A DNA stretch of 64,000 nucleotides from Flavobacterium zhairuonense (GTDB lineage Bacteria; Bacteroidota; Bacteroidia; Flavobacteriales; Flavobacteriaceae), in assembly GCF_004352915.1 (NCBI RefSeq), contig NZ_SJSY01000072.1, forward strand, positions 310,001 to 374,000, written 5' to 3'. The position numbers and the translations under genes were made by a program. Of the stretch, positions 1-8,448 are shown one piece after another (positions within the stretch are counted from its first letter, which is position 1; each line of letters opens with the position of its first letter). The notes beneath the pieces were generated by a model. It saw only the letters and a program-made list of their open reading frames with translations. It did no database searches and had not been told where the DNA came from.

Positions 1-59
1 TGTAAGATGTCAAAGTATGCTTTTTTCAGAAGCAATTAAATCAAGTATTTTATTGAAGT

Positions 60-3000
60 ATGAATAAGAAATCCATTCCTATTTTTAAAAGAATATTTCG
101 TGTACTTGCGTGGTGCGTGGTTTCTGTAATCGCACTTTTATTGCTTCTTATTATTCTGATTCAGGTTCCGTCAGTTCAGAATTTCGTTAAAAACAAAGCG
201 GTTTCCTATCTTCAGGATAAAATAAAAACCAAAGTTTCTTTAGATCGTATTTCGATTAAATTTCCAAAAGATGTAGTGTTGGAAGGTTTTTATTTTGAAG
301 ACCAAAAAAAAGACACATTGCTGGCAGGAAAAAGATTAGAACTCGATGTTGATCTTTTTAAGTTGGTCAGTAGTGAACTCGAAATCAATTCGGTTTCGCT
401 TGAAAATGTAAATGCGAATATTTCAAGAAATAAAAACGGCGTTTTCAACTTCGATTATATCATTAAAGCATTCGAATCTAAAGACCCAAAAGTAGATGAT
501 CCAAATGCAAAACCTTTTAAAATTTCGGTCGTAAAAGTCAATTTAGACAATGTGAAATTCAATTTTAAAGATGATTTTTCTAAGAATGATATTCGCGTAA
601 ATCTCACGCATTTCGATACTAAATTCAAGAAATTTGATCTCGATAATATGGATTTTAATATTCCGACGATCAATTTAAATGGTTTAAAAGTGGTTTTGGA
701 TCAGGATGTTGTCGAGAAAATTGCTGAGGTTTCGGTTAAGACGGTTGATACAATTTCGAAGCGACCGGATTTCAAATTGGCTTTAAATAAAATCACGCTT
801 TCTAAGATTGATATATTATATGATAATAAAGATTCAAAGCTAAATTCCGGCATTCGTTTAGGAAATTTAAATTTGGCCGTAAACGAAATCGATCTGAACA
901 AACAGCTTTTGGATTTTGATACTTTTGAAGTAAAAAATCTGAGTGGAAATCTTCGATTAGGAGCGAAAGACAAGCAAATTCAAACCCCGGATTTAGATAC
1001 AACTGCTATAAAACAAGCCGGCTGGAAAACAAAATTAAACAAAGTCAATATCGAAAATTTCGCCTTCAAATTTGATGATATGCAGTCAAAAGCCGTTGCA
1101 AAAGGTTTAGATTATAGTCATTTGGATTTGAATAAATTCAATTTTGAAGCTGAGAAATTATATTACGGAAATGATACCATTTCGGGAAATATAAATAAGC
1201 TTACAGTAAACGAAAAAAGCGGTTTAGAAATTCAGTCCTTAAAAACCACTTTTTTCTACGGGCCAAAAAATGCATCTTTAGAAAACTTGTATTTAAAAAC
1301 ACCTCAAACGCTTGTTCAGAATAAAATTAAAGTCGAATACAAATCATTAGAATCGCTTCAGAAAGATTTAGGAAATCTTGCCATTGACGCCAATTTTAAA
1401 GAATCAAAAATAGGTTTCAGAGACATTTTATTGTTTGTTCCTACACTTCAAAACACAAATCCTTTCAAAAGTAATCCTAATGCTATTTTATATGTAAACA
1501 GTCGTGTAAACGGAAAAGTGAAAGATTTGAATATTCCGCAATTCGAAATGAGCGGAATTGGCACTACAAAAGTTTCCCTTTCGGGGAAGATAAAAGGGCT
1601 TCCTGACGCGCAAAAAGCGTATTACGATTTAGATATTAAAAAATTGTCAAGCACTTCAAAAGATATTAATTCATTTGTGCCAAAAGGAACAATTCCGACC
1701 AATATTCAACTTCCTTCTCAATTGAGTCTGGTTGGAAAGTTTAAAGGTTCGGCTCAGAATTTTAAAACCAATTTGGTTTTAAACAGCAGCTTCGGAAATG
1801 CAAAAATCGATGCATTATTCGATCAGCGCATTAAGAAAAAAGAGAAATACGATGCGGTAGTTTCTTTAAACGATTTTAATGTTGGGCGATTAATCAAAAA
1901 CGATTCAATTGGAAAAATTACGCTTAAAGCGAAAGTAAATGGCAACGGTTTAGACCCAAAAACGGCAAATGCAGTTGTTGACGGAATTGTTCAGAAAGCT
2001 GTTTTTAATCGCTATGCCTATAAAGATTTAACCTTAAAAGGAAATATTGAAAACGGATCTTTTGCAGTAAAATCAGGAATGAAAGATCCAAATCTGAATT
2101 TTGATTTGGTTGCCAGCGGAAATACAAAAGAGAAATATCCAGCCATAAAATTAAAGTTAATCCTTGACATTGCTGATTTAGAAAAACTGAATCTCCACGC
2201 CGGCCCGATGAAACTCCGTGGAAATGTTGATGCTGACATTGCAAACAGTAATCCCGATTTTCTGAACGGAAAAGTATTTCTTTCGAACATTCAGATTTTG
2301 CAGGATAAAGAACCAATTGTTTTAGATTCTATCCGCGTTCTCGCTTTCGCGGATAAAGACAGTAATTCGATCAAAGTTTCGTCTCAATTTTTAAAAGCCG
2401 AAGTAATTGGTAAATACAAATTGACGACGCTGGCAAATTCGATTCAGAAATCATTATCAAAATATATTAATCTTCAAAATCCAAAAGTCAATGCCGAATC
2501 AGACGAGCAAAGACTGGCGTTTACTTTGAAAGTTGATAATGATCCTGTGCTTTTAAAATTACTTCCAAAACTCACAGGTTTAGAGCCTTTTACGATAAAT
2601 GGGAATTACAACAGCCAAACAGATTCTTTGGAAGTAAAAGGAACGATTCCGCGAATTGTTTATGACGGAAATACAATTTCAGACGGAAAAATAAGTATCG
2701 AAACAAAAGACAACGCTTTAGGATATTTGGTTTCTGTAGGAACTATCGAAAGTGGTTCTTTCAAAATTCCGTTTACAAGTTTATCGGGTAAAGTAGAAAA
2801 TAATGAGCTGACGTATGCTTTGGAAGTAAAAGACGCCAAAGAAAAACAGCAGTATTTTATTGGTGGAAACCTAAATCATGAAAATGCGAAAAACGTCTTT
2901 AAAATTGATCCTGAAACTTTTGTTTTAAATTATGAAAAATGGAATGTAGATCCGGAAAATGCAATCGAATTTGGAGATAAAAGACTTTACATCAACAGAT

Positions 3001-5159
3001 TTTTTTTGAATCATGAAGGCGATGAATTGAAAATTCAGTCTCAAGAAACACAAAATAATGCGCCATTGCAAGTCGATTTTGTAAACTTCAAAATTGGCAC
3101 CATTATGAGCATGATTTCTAAAGATAAAGAGCTGATTCAAGGTTTGGTAAACGGAAATGCTTTGGTTGAAAATGTAATGACAAAACCCACTTTTACTTCC
3201 GATTTAAAAATAGATGATTTTATTTTTAAAGGAGAAAAAGTAGGCGATTTAGAAATAAAAGTAGACAATAAAACTGCCGATACACTTGTTGCTAATGTTA
3301 TTTTAAGTGATGAGGGGAATGATGTCAAACTTACTGGAGAATATAAAATTGAAGAAGGCAATTTTGATCTGGATGTTGCCATCAACAAACTGACTATTAA
3401 AAGTATTCAGGGTTTTAGCATGGGAAATATTTCAGAAGGGACAGGTTTTCTATCGGGAAATTTTAAAATTACAGGAAATACTTCGGCTCCAAAAATTAAT
3501 GGCGAATTGAACTTTAATGATGCTGGTTTTAGAGTGACACAGCTGAATTCTTATTTTAAAACGGGAAAAGAAAAAATCACTTTCAATGAAGGAACAATTT
3601 CGTTTGATAAATTTTCTCTTTTAGATGAAAATGACAATGAATTGTTTGTCAACGGAACCGTTCAGTCTGCTGATTTTGTAAAATATAATTTTGATCTCCT
3701 TGTTGAAGCAAATGATTTTAGAGCCATAAACTCTAAACCTGCTGATAACGATTTGTTTTACGGCGATTTGTTTTTGGATACGAAACTAAATATCAAAGGA
3801 AATTTAGATAGTCCGGTTGTTGACGGAACGATAAAAATAAATAAAGAAACGAAGTTTACGGTTGTCATGCCTCAGTCAGATCCGTCAATTGCAGATCGGG
3901 AAGGAATTGTTGAGTTTGTTGATGAAGATAATATGTATCTCAAACAAACGGTTGACATGCAAAAAAAACTGAATCAATCTGAACTGAAAGGAATGGATGT
4001 TAACGTGGCTATTACGATTGACAAAGAAGCAGAATTGACTTTATTAATTGATAAATCAAATGGCGATTATCTGAAATTAAAAGGAGAAGCAGAGTTAGTG
4101 GGCGGAATAGATCAGTCTGGAAAAACAACTTTGACGGGAAAATATGAGTTTACGGATGGTGCTTATGAAATGAATTTTAACGGAATTAAGAGAAAATTCG
4201 ATATTCAGCAAGGAAGTTTTATTACCTGGAATGGCGAGCCAACATTGGCAAATGTTAATATAACGGCCATTTATAAAGTAGAAACGGCACCAATTGATTT
4301 GATGGGAAATCAATTAAAAAATGAGACTCAGGCGGTTCAAAATACTTATAAGCAAAAACTTCCTTTTCAGACTTTGCTGAAAATGAATGGTGAATTGATG
4401 AAACCTGAAATTTCTTTTGGAATTAATCTTCCAGATGGGAATTATAATGTTTCATCTGATGTTGTAACAAGAACACAAACTAGATTAAAACAATTAGAAC
4501 AAGATCCTGCAGAATTGAACAAACAGGTTTTTGCACTTTTATTATTAAACCGATTTGTAGGCGAAAATCCGTTTTCGAGTGAAAGTGGCGGTACAAATGC
4601 AGAATCGTTTGCTAGACAAAGTGTGAGCAAGATTCTTTCGCAACAGTTAAACAATTTGGCTGGAGAATTAATCACAGGTTTTGAAGTCAACTTTGATTTA
4701 GAATCAACAGAAGATTACACAACCGGAACCATGCAGAACCGAACCGATTTGAATGTTGAGGTTTCTAAAAAATTGCTAGATGATCGATTAAAAGTAACTG
4801 TAGGAAGCAGTTTTGGAGTAGAAGGCGCGGAGCGCGCCAATGAAGAAAGTACCAATATTGCCGGCGATGTTGCATTAGATTATCAATTGACAAAAGACGG
4901 CCGATATATGGTTCGTGCATATCGCAAAAATCAATATCAGGTAGCAGTGGAAGGTCAGGTTATTGAGACTGGTGTTGCTTTTATTATTACGATGAGTTAC
5001 AATAAATTCAGAGAGCTTTTTCATAGAACTGAAAAAGAAAAAGAAATGATTCGGGAAGAAAAACTCCGAAAAGAGAAACAAAAACAAAAGGAGAAGGAAA
5101 ATAAAGAAAAGGAGAAATTGCAGGAAAATCAAATTCAAGGAAATGAACAAAAAACATAA
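60..5159 (+). CDS. tamB: TamB-like translocation/assembly module protein (DUF490)
   Basis: This is the Bacteroidota form of TamB, an inner-membrane-anchored protein that spans the periplasm and works with a BamA-type outer-membrane partner in envelope biogenesis. Residues about 15-37 form one hydrophobic anchor. About 1,100 residues of beta-rich AsmA-like sequence follow, and residues about 1200-1660 fit the DUF490 domain. At 1,699 aa it is longer than the enterobacterial protein (about 1,260 aa) but normal for Flavobacteria. The last 50 or so residues are a Lys/Glu-rich charged tail of unknown role. The next gene overlaps its final 17 nt, which suggests co-translation with its partner. Only 59 nt of upstream sequence are visible, so no promoter is called. 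The exact cargo (lipids or outer-membrane proteins) cannot be read from sequence. Confidence 0.95.
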   Translation: MNKKSIPIFKRIFRVLAWCVVSVIALLLLLIILIQVPSVQNFVKNKAVSYLQDKIKTKVSLDRISIKFPKDVVLEGFYFEDQKKDTLLAGKRLELDVDLFKLVSSELEINSVSLENVNANISRNKNGVFNFDYIIKAFESKDPKVDDPNAKPFKISVVKVNLDNVKFNFKDDFSKNDIRVNLTHFDTKFKKFDLDNMDFNIPTINLNGLKVVLDQDVVEKIAEVSVKTVDTISKRPDFKLALNKITLSKIDILYDNKDSKLNSGIRLGNLNLAVNEIDLNKQLLDFDTFEVKNLSGNLRLGAKDKQIQTPDLDTTAIKQAGWKTKLNKVNIENFAFKFDDMQSKAVAKGLDYSHLDLNKFNFEAEKLYYGNDTISGNINKLTVNEKSGLEIQSLKTTFFYGPKNASLENLYLKTPQTLVQNKIKVEYKSLESLQKDLGNLAIDANFKESKIGFRDILLFVPTLQNTNPFKSNPNAILYVNSRVNGKVKDLNIPQFEMSGIGTTKVSLSGKIKGLPDAQKAYYDLDIKKLSSTSKDINSFVPKGTIPTNIQLPSQLSLVGKFKGSAQNFKTNLVLNSSFGNAKIDALFDQRIKKKEKYDAVVSLNDFNVGRLIKNDSIGKITLKAKVNGNGLDPKTANAVVDGIVQKAVFNRYAYKDLTLKGNIENGSFAVKSGMKDPNLNFDLVASGNTKEKYPAIKLKLILDIADLEKLNLHAGPMKLRGNVDADIANSNPDFLNGKVFLSNIQILQDKEPIVLDSIRVLAFADKDSNSIKVSSQFLKAEVIGKYKLTTLANSIQKSLSKYINLQNPKVNAESDEQRLAFTLKVDNDPVLLKLLPKLTGLEPFTINGNYNSQTDSLEVKGTIPRIVYDGNTISDGKISIETKDNALGYLVSVGTIESGSFKIPFTSLSGKVENNELTYALEVKDAKEKQQYFIGGNLNHENAKNVFKIDPETFVLNYEKWNVDPENAIEFGDKRLYINRFFLNHEGDELKIQSQETQNNAPLQVDFVNFKIGTIMSMISKDKELIQGLVNGNALVENVMTKPTFTSDLKIDDFIFKGEKVGDLEIKVDNKTADTLVANVILSDEGNDVKLTGEYKIEEGNFDLDVAINKLTIKSIQGFSMGNISEGTGFLSGNFKITGNTSAPKINGELNFNDAGFRVTQLNSYFKTGKEKITFNEGTISFDKFSLLDENDNELFVNGTVQSADFVKYNFDLLVEANDFRAINSKPADNDLFYGDLFLDTKLNIKGNLDSPVVDGTIKINKETKFTVVMPQSDPSIADREGIVEFVDEDNMYLKQTVDMQKKLNQSELKGMDVNVAITIDKEAELTLLIDKSNGDYLKLKGEAELVGGIDQSGKTTLTGKYEFTDGAYEMNFNGIKRKFDIQQGSFITWNGEPTLANVNITAIYKVETAPIDLMGNQLKNETQAVQNTYKQKLPFQTLLKMNGELMKPEISFGINLPDGNYNVSSDVVTRTQTRLKQLEQDPAELNKQVFALLLLNRFVGENPFSSESGGTNAESFARQSVSKILSQQLNNLAGELITGFEVNFDLESTEDYTTGTMQNRTDLNVEVSKKLLDDRLKVTVGSSFGVEGAERANEESTNIAGDVALDYQLTKDGRYMVRAYRKNQYQVAVEGQVIETGVAFIITMSYNKFRELFHRTEKEKEMIREEKLRKEKQKQKEKENKEKEKLQENQIQGNEQKT

Positions 5160-7461
5160 TCATATAAAAAATCATTTTGCAAAGTATTTTGTATTGATGT
5201 CCCTGTTTTTTGTTTTTGGATGCAGTAATACAAAATATCTTCCGGAAGGCGATTTGCTTTACACAGGCGGTTCAGTTACCGTAAAAGATTCGATCATGAA
5301 AAAGAAAGATCGAAAAACTTTGCAAACCGAGTTGGAAGCGCTTTTGCGTCCAAAACCCAATAAAACATTTTTAGGATTACGCCCAAAATTATGGATTTAC
5401 AATCTTGCTGGACAACCTAAAAAACAAAAAGGAACAAGATATTGGCTTCGAAATAAAGTGGGAGAACCGCCGGTTTTGTTCAGCCAGGTTGATTTGGATT
5501 ATAATGCTTCAGTTTTGCGAAATTTTACTGAAAACAGAGGCTATTTCAAAACGCGGGTCAGTGCTGATTCTACGGTCAGAAATAAACGAGTTACGGCAGA
5601 ATATACGATTGTCCCGAAGAAGCAGTACATTATAAAAAGCGTTACGTTTCCGGATGATTCTTTAAAAATGTCGAAAATAATCGCCAGATCAAGCCGAAGA
5701 AGTTTGCTGAAAGTAGGAAATCCGTATGATCTGGATGTTATAAAAGCCGAAAGAGAACGAATCGATGCGAGATTGAAAGAGAAAGGATATTTCTACTTCA
5801 ATCCAGATTATATTTTAGCAAAAGTGGACAGCAGTAAAGGCGATCACGAAGTTAAAATTCGATTGGTCATTAAGGATGAAACACCTACAAAAGCTTTGAC
5901 TTCTTATACGATTAATAAAATATTTGTGTACCCGAATTACTCATTGACAAATGACAGCGCGGTGTACAGAAAAAGAAACATCACACAATACAAAGATTTT
6001 ACAATTATTGATACGGCAGAAACCTTTAAACCAAGAGTTTATGACCGAACAATTTATTTTAAAAAAGGGGATTTATACAACAGAAAAGATCACAATTTAA
6101 CCTTAAACCGATTTGTAAATCTGGGCACTTTTAGTTTCGTAAAAAATGAATTTAAGCCATCAGATTCGATCAGTAATGCTTTAGATTCATATTATTATCT
6201 GACACTTTTGCCTAAAAAATTTATTAGAGTGGAGGTTATCGGGAAAACGAATTCTGCTAGTTATACGGGAACAGAGCTTAATTTAAATTGGAACAACAGA
6301 AACTTTTTTCGAGGTGCAGAATTGTTTACGGCATCCGTTTTTGGCGGTGCCGATTTTCAGTTGGGAGGAGTTAATAAAGGAAAAAATATTTACAAACTTG
6401 GAGGAGAAGTTAGTTTGACCTGGCCGAGATTTATAACGCCTTTTCATATTGAAGGAAACAGCGAATTTGTGCCAAGAACAAAAGCTACTTTAAGATACGA
6501 ATACCAAAAAAGAACGGAGTTGTATGCTTTAAATTCCTTCAACTCGACATTTGGTTATTTGTGGAAAGAAAACATTAGAAAAGAACATCAATTAAATATT
6601 GTAGATGTGACTTATGTCAGTCCAAATCATGTTACAGAAGAATATTTAGAAGATATTCAGCAAGATCCTTCATTGGGAAAAGTAATTGAAAAACAGTTGA
6701 TTTTTGGACCAACTTACAATTACACCTACACCAATACGATGCAGAAACGCAAAAAAAACACCATTTATTTTAATGGCGAATTGGATTTGGCAGGAAACCT
6801 TACAGGCTTAGTTACCGGGGCAGATTATCCAAATAATGTAAAATCTATATTTAATGTTCCGTTTAGTCAGTATGTAAAAATAAGATCTGATTTCAGGCAT
6901 TATTTGAAATTGGGAAAAGAAAGTGAACTGGCCAGCAGATTGATTGTCGGAATGGGATTTGCTTATGGAAATTCAAATACGCTTCCCGCATCAAAACAAT
7001 TTGTAGTGGGGGGAACCAATAGTATTCGCGCTTTTAGAGCAAGAACACTCGGCCCTGGAAGTTATGTAATTCCACCCAACACAACAAATTCAAATTACAC
7101 ACCTGATCAGTCCGCCGATTTAAAACTGGAATTCAATACAGAATATCGTGCGAAACTTTTCAGTATTGTAAGAGGTGCAGTTTTTCTGGATGCGGGAAAT
7201 ATTTGGCTCTTACATGCAGATCCAGATAAACCTGGGGCCGAAATCTCAAAAGATTTTATGAAAGAAATTGCTGTGGGCGCCGGTGTTGGTTTACGTTTTG
7301 ATTTGTCGTTCTTTGTTTTGAGAACAGATTTAGCGATTCCATTAAGAAATCCAGCATTGCCAGACGGACAGCGATGGGTAATTGATGATATAAATTTTGG
7401 AAGCAGTTCTTGGCGAAAAGATAACTTGATTTTGAATATTGCTATTGGATATCCGTTTTAA
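5143..7461 (+). CDS. tamL: TamL: BamA/TamA-family outer membrane lipoprotein
   Basis: This is an Omp85-superfamily barrel with POTRA-like N-terminal domains, the outer-membrane partner of TamB. The N-terminus is a lipoprotein signal with lipobox FVFGC and the lipidated Cys at residue 27. A lipid anchor sets the Bacteroidota TamL type apart from proteobacterial TamA. Residues about 30-350 are alpha/beta POTRA-like segments. The C-terminal half is an alternating beta-strand barrel ending in a terminal aromatic (IAIGYPF), as is usual for outer-membrane barrels. The region around residue 630 (GGTNSIRAFRARTLGPG) resembles the conserved Omp85 loop-6 RGF/RGY motif. It starts inside the last codons of tamB (17-nt overlap). 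772 aa is the usual length for the family. Confidence 0.95.
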   Translation: MNKKHNHIKNHFAKYFVLMSLFFVFGCSNTKYLPEGDLLYTGGSVTVKDSIMKKKDRKTLQTELEALLRPKPNKTFLGLRPKLWIYNLAGQPKKQKGTRYWLRNKVGEPPVLFSQVDLDYNASVLRNFTENRGYFKTRVSADSTVRNKRVTAEYTIVPKKQYIIKSVTFPDDSLKMSKIIARSSRRSLLKVGNPYDLDVIKAERERIDARLKEKGYFYFNPDYILAKVDSSKGDHEVKIRLVIKDETPTKALTSYTINKIFVYPNYSLTNDSAVYRKRNITQYKDFTIIDTAETFKPRVYDRTIYFKKGDLYNRKDHNLTLNRFVNLGTFSFVKNEFKPSDSISNALDSYYYLTLLPKKFIRVEVIGKTNSASYTGTELNLNWNNRNFFRGAELFTASVFGGADFQLGGVNKGKNIYKLGGEVSLTWPRFITPFHIEGNSEFVPRTKATLRYEYQKRTELYALNSFNSTFGYLWKENIRKEHQLNIVDVTYVSPNHVTEEYLEDIQQDPSLGKVIEKQLIFGPTYNYTYTNTMQKRKKNTIYFNGELDLAGNLTGLVTGADYPNNVKSIFNVPFSQYVKIRSDFRHYLKLGKESELASRLIVGMGFAYGNSNTLPASKQFVVGGTNSIRAFRARTLGPGSYVIPPNTTNSNYTPDQSADLKLEFNTEYRAKLFSIVRGAVFLDAGNIWLLHADPDKPGAEISKDFMKEIAVGAGVGLRFDLSFFVLRTDLAIPLRNPALPDGQRWVIDDINFGSSSWRKDNLILNIAIGYPF

Positions 7462-7474
7462 ATGGTTTTTGTTA

Positions 7475-7565
7475 ACCACAAATTACGCAAATTTTAACAA
7501 ATTATATTTGGCTGTGTTTCCTCTTCTAAAAAAAGTAATTTGTGGAAATTTGCGTAATTTGTGGT
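7475..7565. repeat. Perfect 20-bp inverted repeat in the tamL-DUF4230 gap
   Basis: The arms at 7475-7494 and 7546-7565 are perfect reverse complements (ACCACAAATTACGCAAATTT and its partner), separated by 51 nt. The right arm is preceded by a partial second copy of its own motif (AATTTGTGG). The core resembles the repeat at 15428-15508, so these look like two members of one dispersed intergenic family. There is no T-run, so it is not a classical terminator. Confidence 0.7.
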
Positions 7566-7622
7566 AGAAAAGCTCTATGCTTTTTTAAAAAAAGAAGTAA
7601 ATTGGTCTAATAAAATAAAGCA

Positions 7623-8252
7623 ATGCAAAGAACACTCAAAAGAATTTTGGTTTTAGCTTCAGTCGTTTTTTTAATAATTCTGGCTTTCAAATTCTGTCAA
7701 TTCAAAAAAGATGACGATTCTGATATTCAGTATAACACCAATTTAATTCAGCAACAGATTCTAAATGTTGGTAAATTGGTTGTCACCGAAGGACATTTTT
7801 CAGAAGTAATTACATATAAAAATCAGCAGAAATATTTCATGGATATGATTTCTTTTGAGAAGAAAGCGCTTGTTGTCGTAAATGCAAATGTGACTGTTGC
7901 GTATGATTTGCACAAAATGAAATACGATATCGACGAAAAAAACAAAACGATTACGATTCTTAATATCCCAAAAGAAGAAATTACCATCAATCCGGATATT
8001 CAGTTTTATGATGTAGAACAAAGTAAATTGAATCCGTTTACGGGCGATGATTACAATAAAATCAATAAATCGGTAAAAGCGAATTTGGCCAAAAAAATTG
8101 AAAATTCTACTTTAAAAACAAACGCCCAAAATAGATTAATCAGCGAATTGTCTAAAATCTTAATTATGACAAATTCAATGGGCTGGAAATTGGAGTATAA
8201 TGGGAAAACTATTGAGTCAGAGAAAGAGCTAAATCAGGATTTGAAATTGTAG
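7623..8252 (+). CDS. DUF4230 domain-containing membrane-anchored protein
   Basis: This 209-residue protein has an N-terminal hydrophobic anchor (about residues 7-25) followed by a soluble domain with the look of DUF4230, a family common in Bacteroidota and some Firmicutes and with no known biochemical function. Recognisable traits are a glycine-containing segment soon after the membrane helix (LVVTEGHFSEV), a strand-rich middle that appears to hold a K-x-I-x-I-L-N-I-P strand, and a helical C-terminal third. It is transcribed in the same direction as tamBL but separated by 161 nt containing a long inverted repeat, so it may be a separate unit. It most likely faces the periplasm. I know of no reliable function. 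Confidence 0.85.
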   Translation: MQRTLKRILVLASVVFLIILAFKFCQFKKDDDSDIQYNTNLIQQQILNVGKLVVTEGHFSEVITYKNQQKYFMDMISFEKKALVVVNANVTVAYDLHKMKYDIDEKNKTITILNIPKEEITINPDIQFYDVEQSKLNPFTGDDYNKINKSVKANLAKKIENSTLKTNAQNRLISELSKILIMTNSMGWKLEYNGKTIESEKELNQDLKL

Positions 8253-8258
8253 TTTTTG

Positions 8259-8441
8259 AGGTTCAAAGGAACAAAGGAACAAAGTTTTTTTTGCAATCTT
8301 GTCATTTCGACGAAGGAGAAATCACACAAGAAAAGCCACATGCAAAATCGCCAATCTTTGTCGAATTACTAGTGTGATTTCTCCTTCGTCGAAATGACAT
8401 AAAATGAAGGGAAACCTTTGTTACTTTGTGCCTCTGAACCT
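8259..8441. repeat. Nested inverted repeat between convergent genes
   Basis: Two inverted repeats are nested in the 196-nt gap between convergent genes. The inner arms, 8300-8327 and 8372-8399, are a perfect 28-bp pair containing GTCATTTCGACGAAGGAGAA and its complement, with a 44-nt loop. The outer arms, about 8259-8286 and 8412-8441, are an imperfect pair built on AGGTTCAAAGGAACAAAG. The inner motif resembles intergenic repeats I associate with Flavobacterium and relatives (from memory). Read as RNA it would fold into one long hairpin on either strand and could end both transcripts. Confidence 0.8.
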
Positions 8442-8448
8442 TGAAAAG

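Noticed and set aside
4800..5159. The Lys/Glu-rich tail of TamB as a frameshift artefact.
   Set aside because: The frame is continuous, the preceding DUF490 region ends normally, and the downstream TamL start overlaps in the expected way; the tail appears to be genuine.
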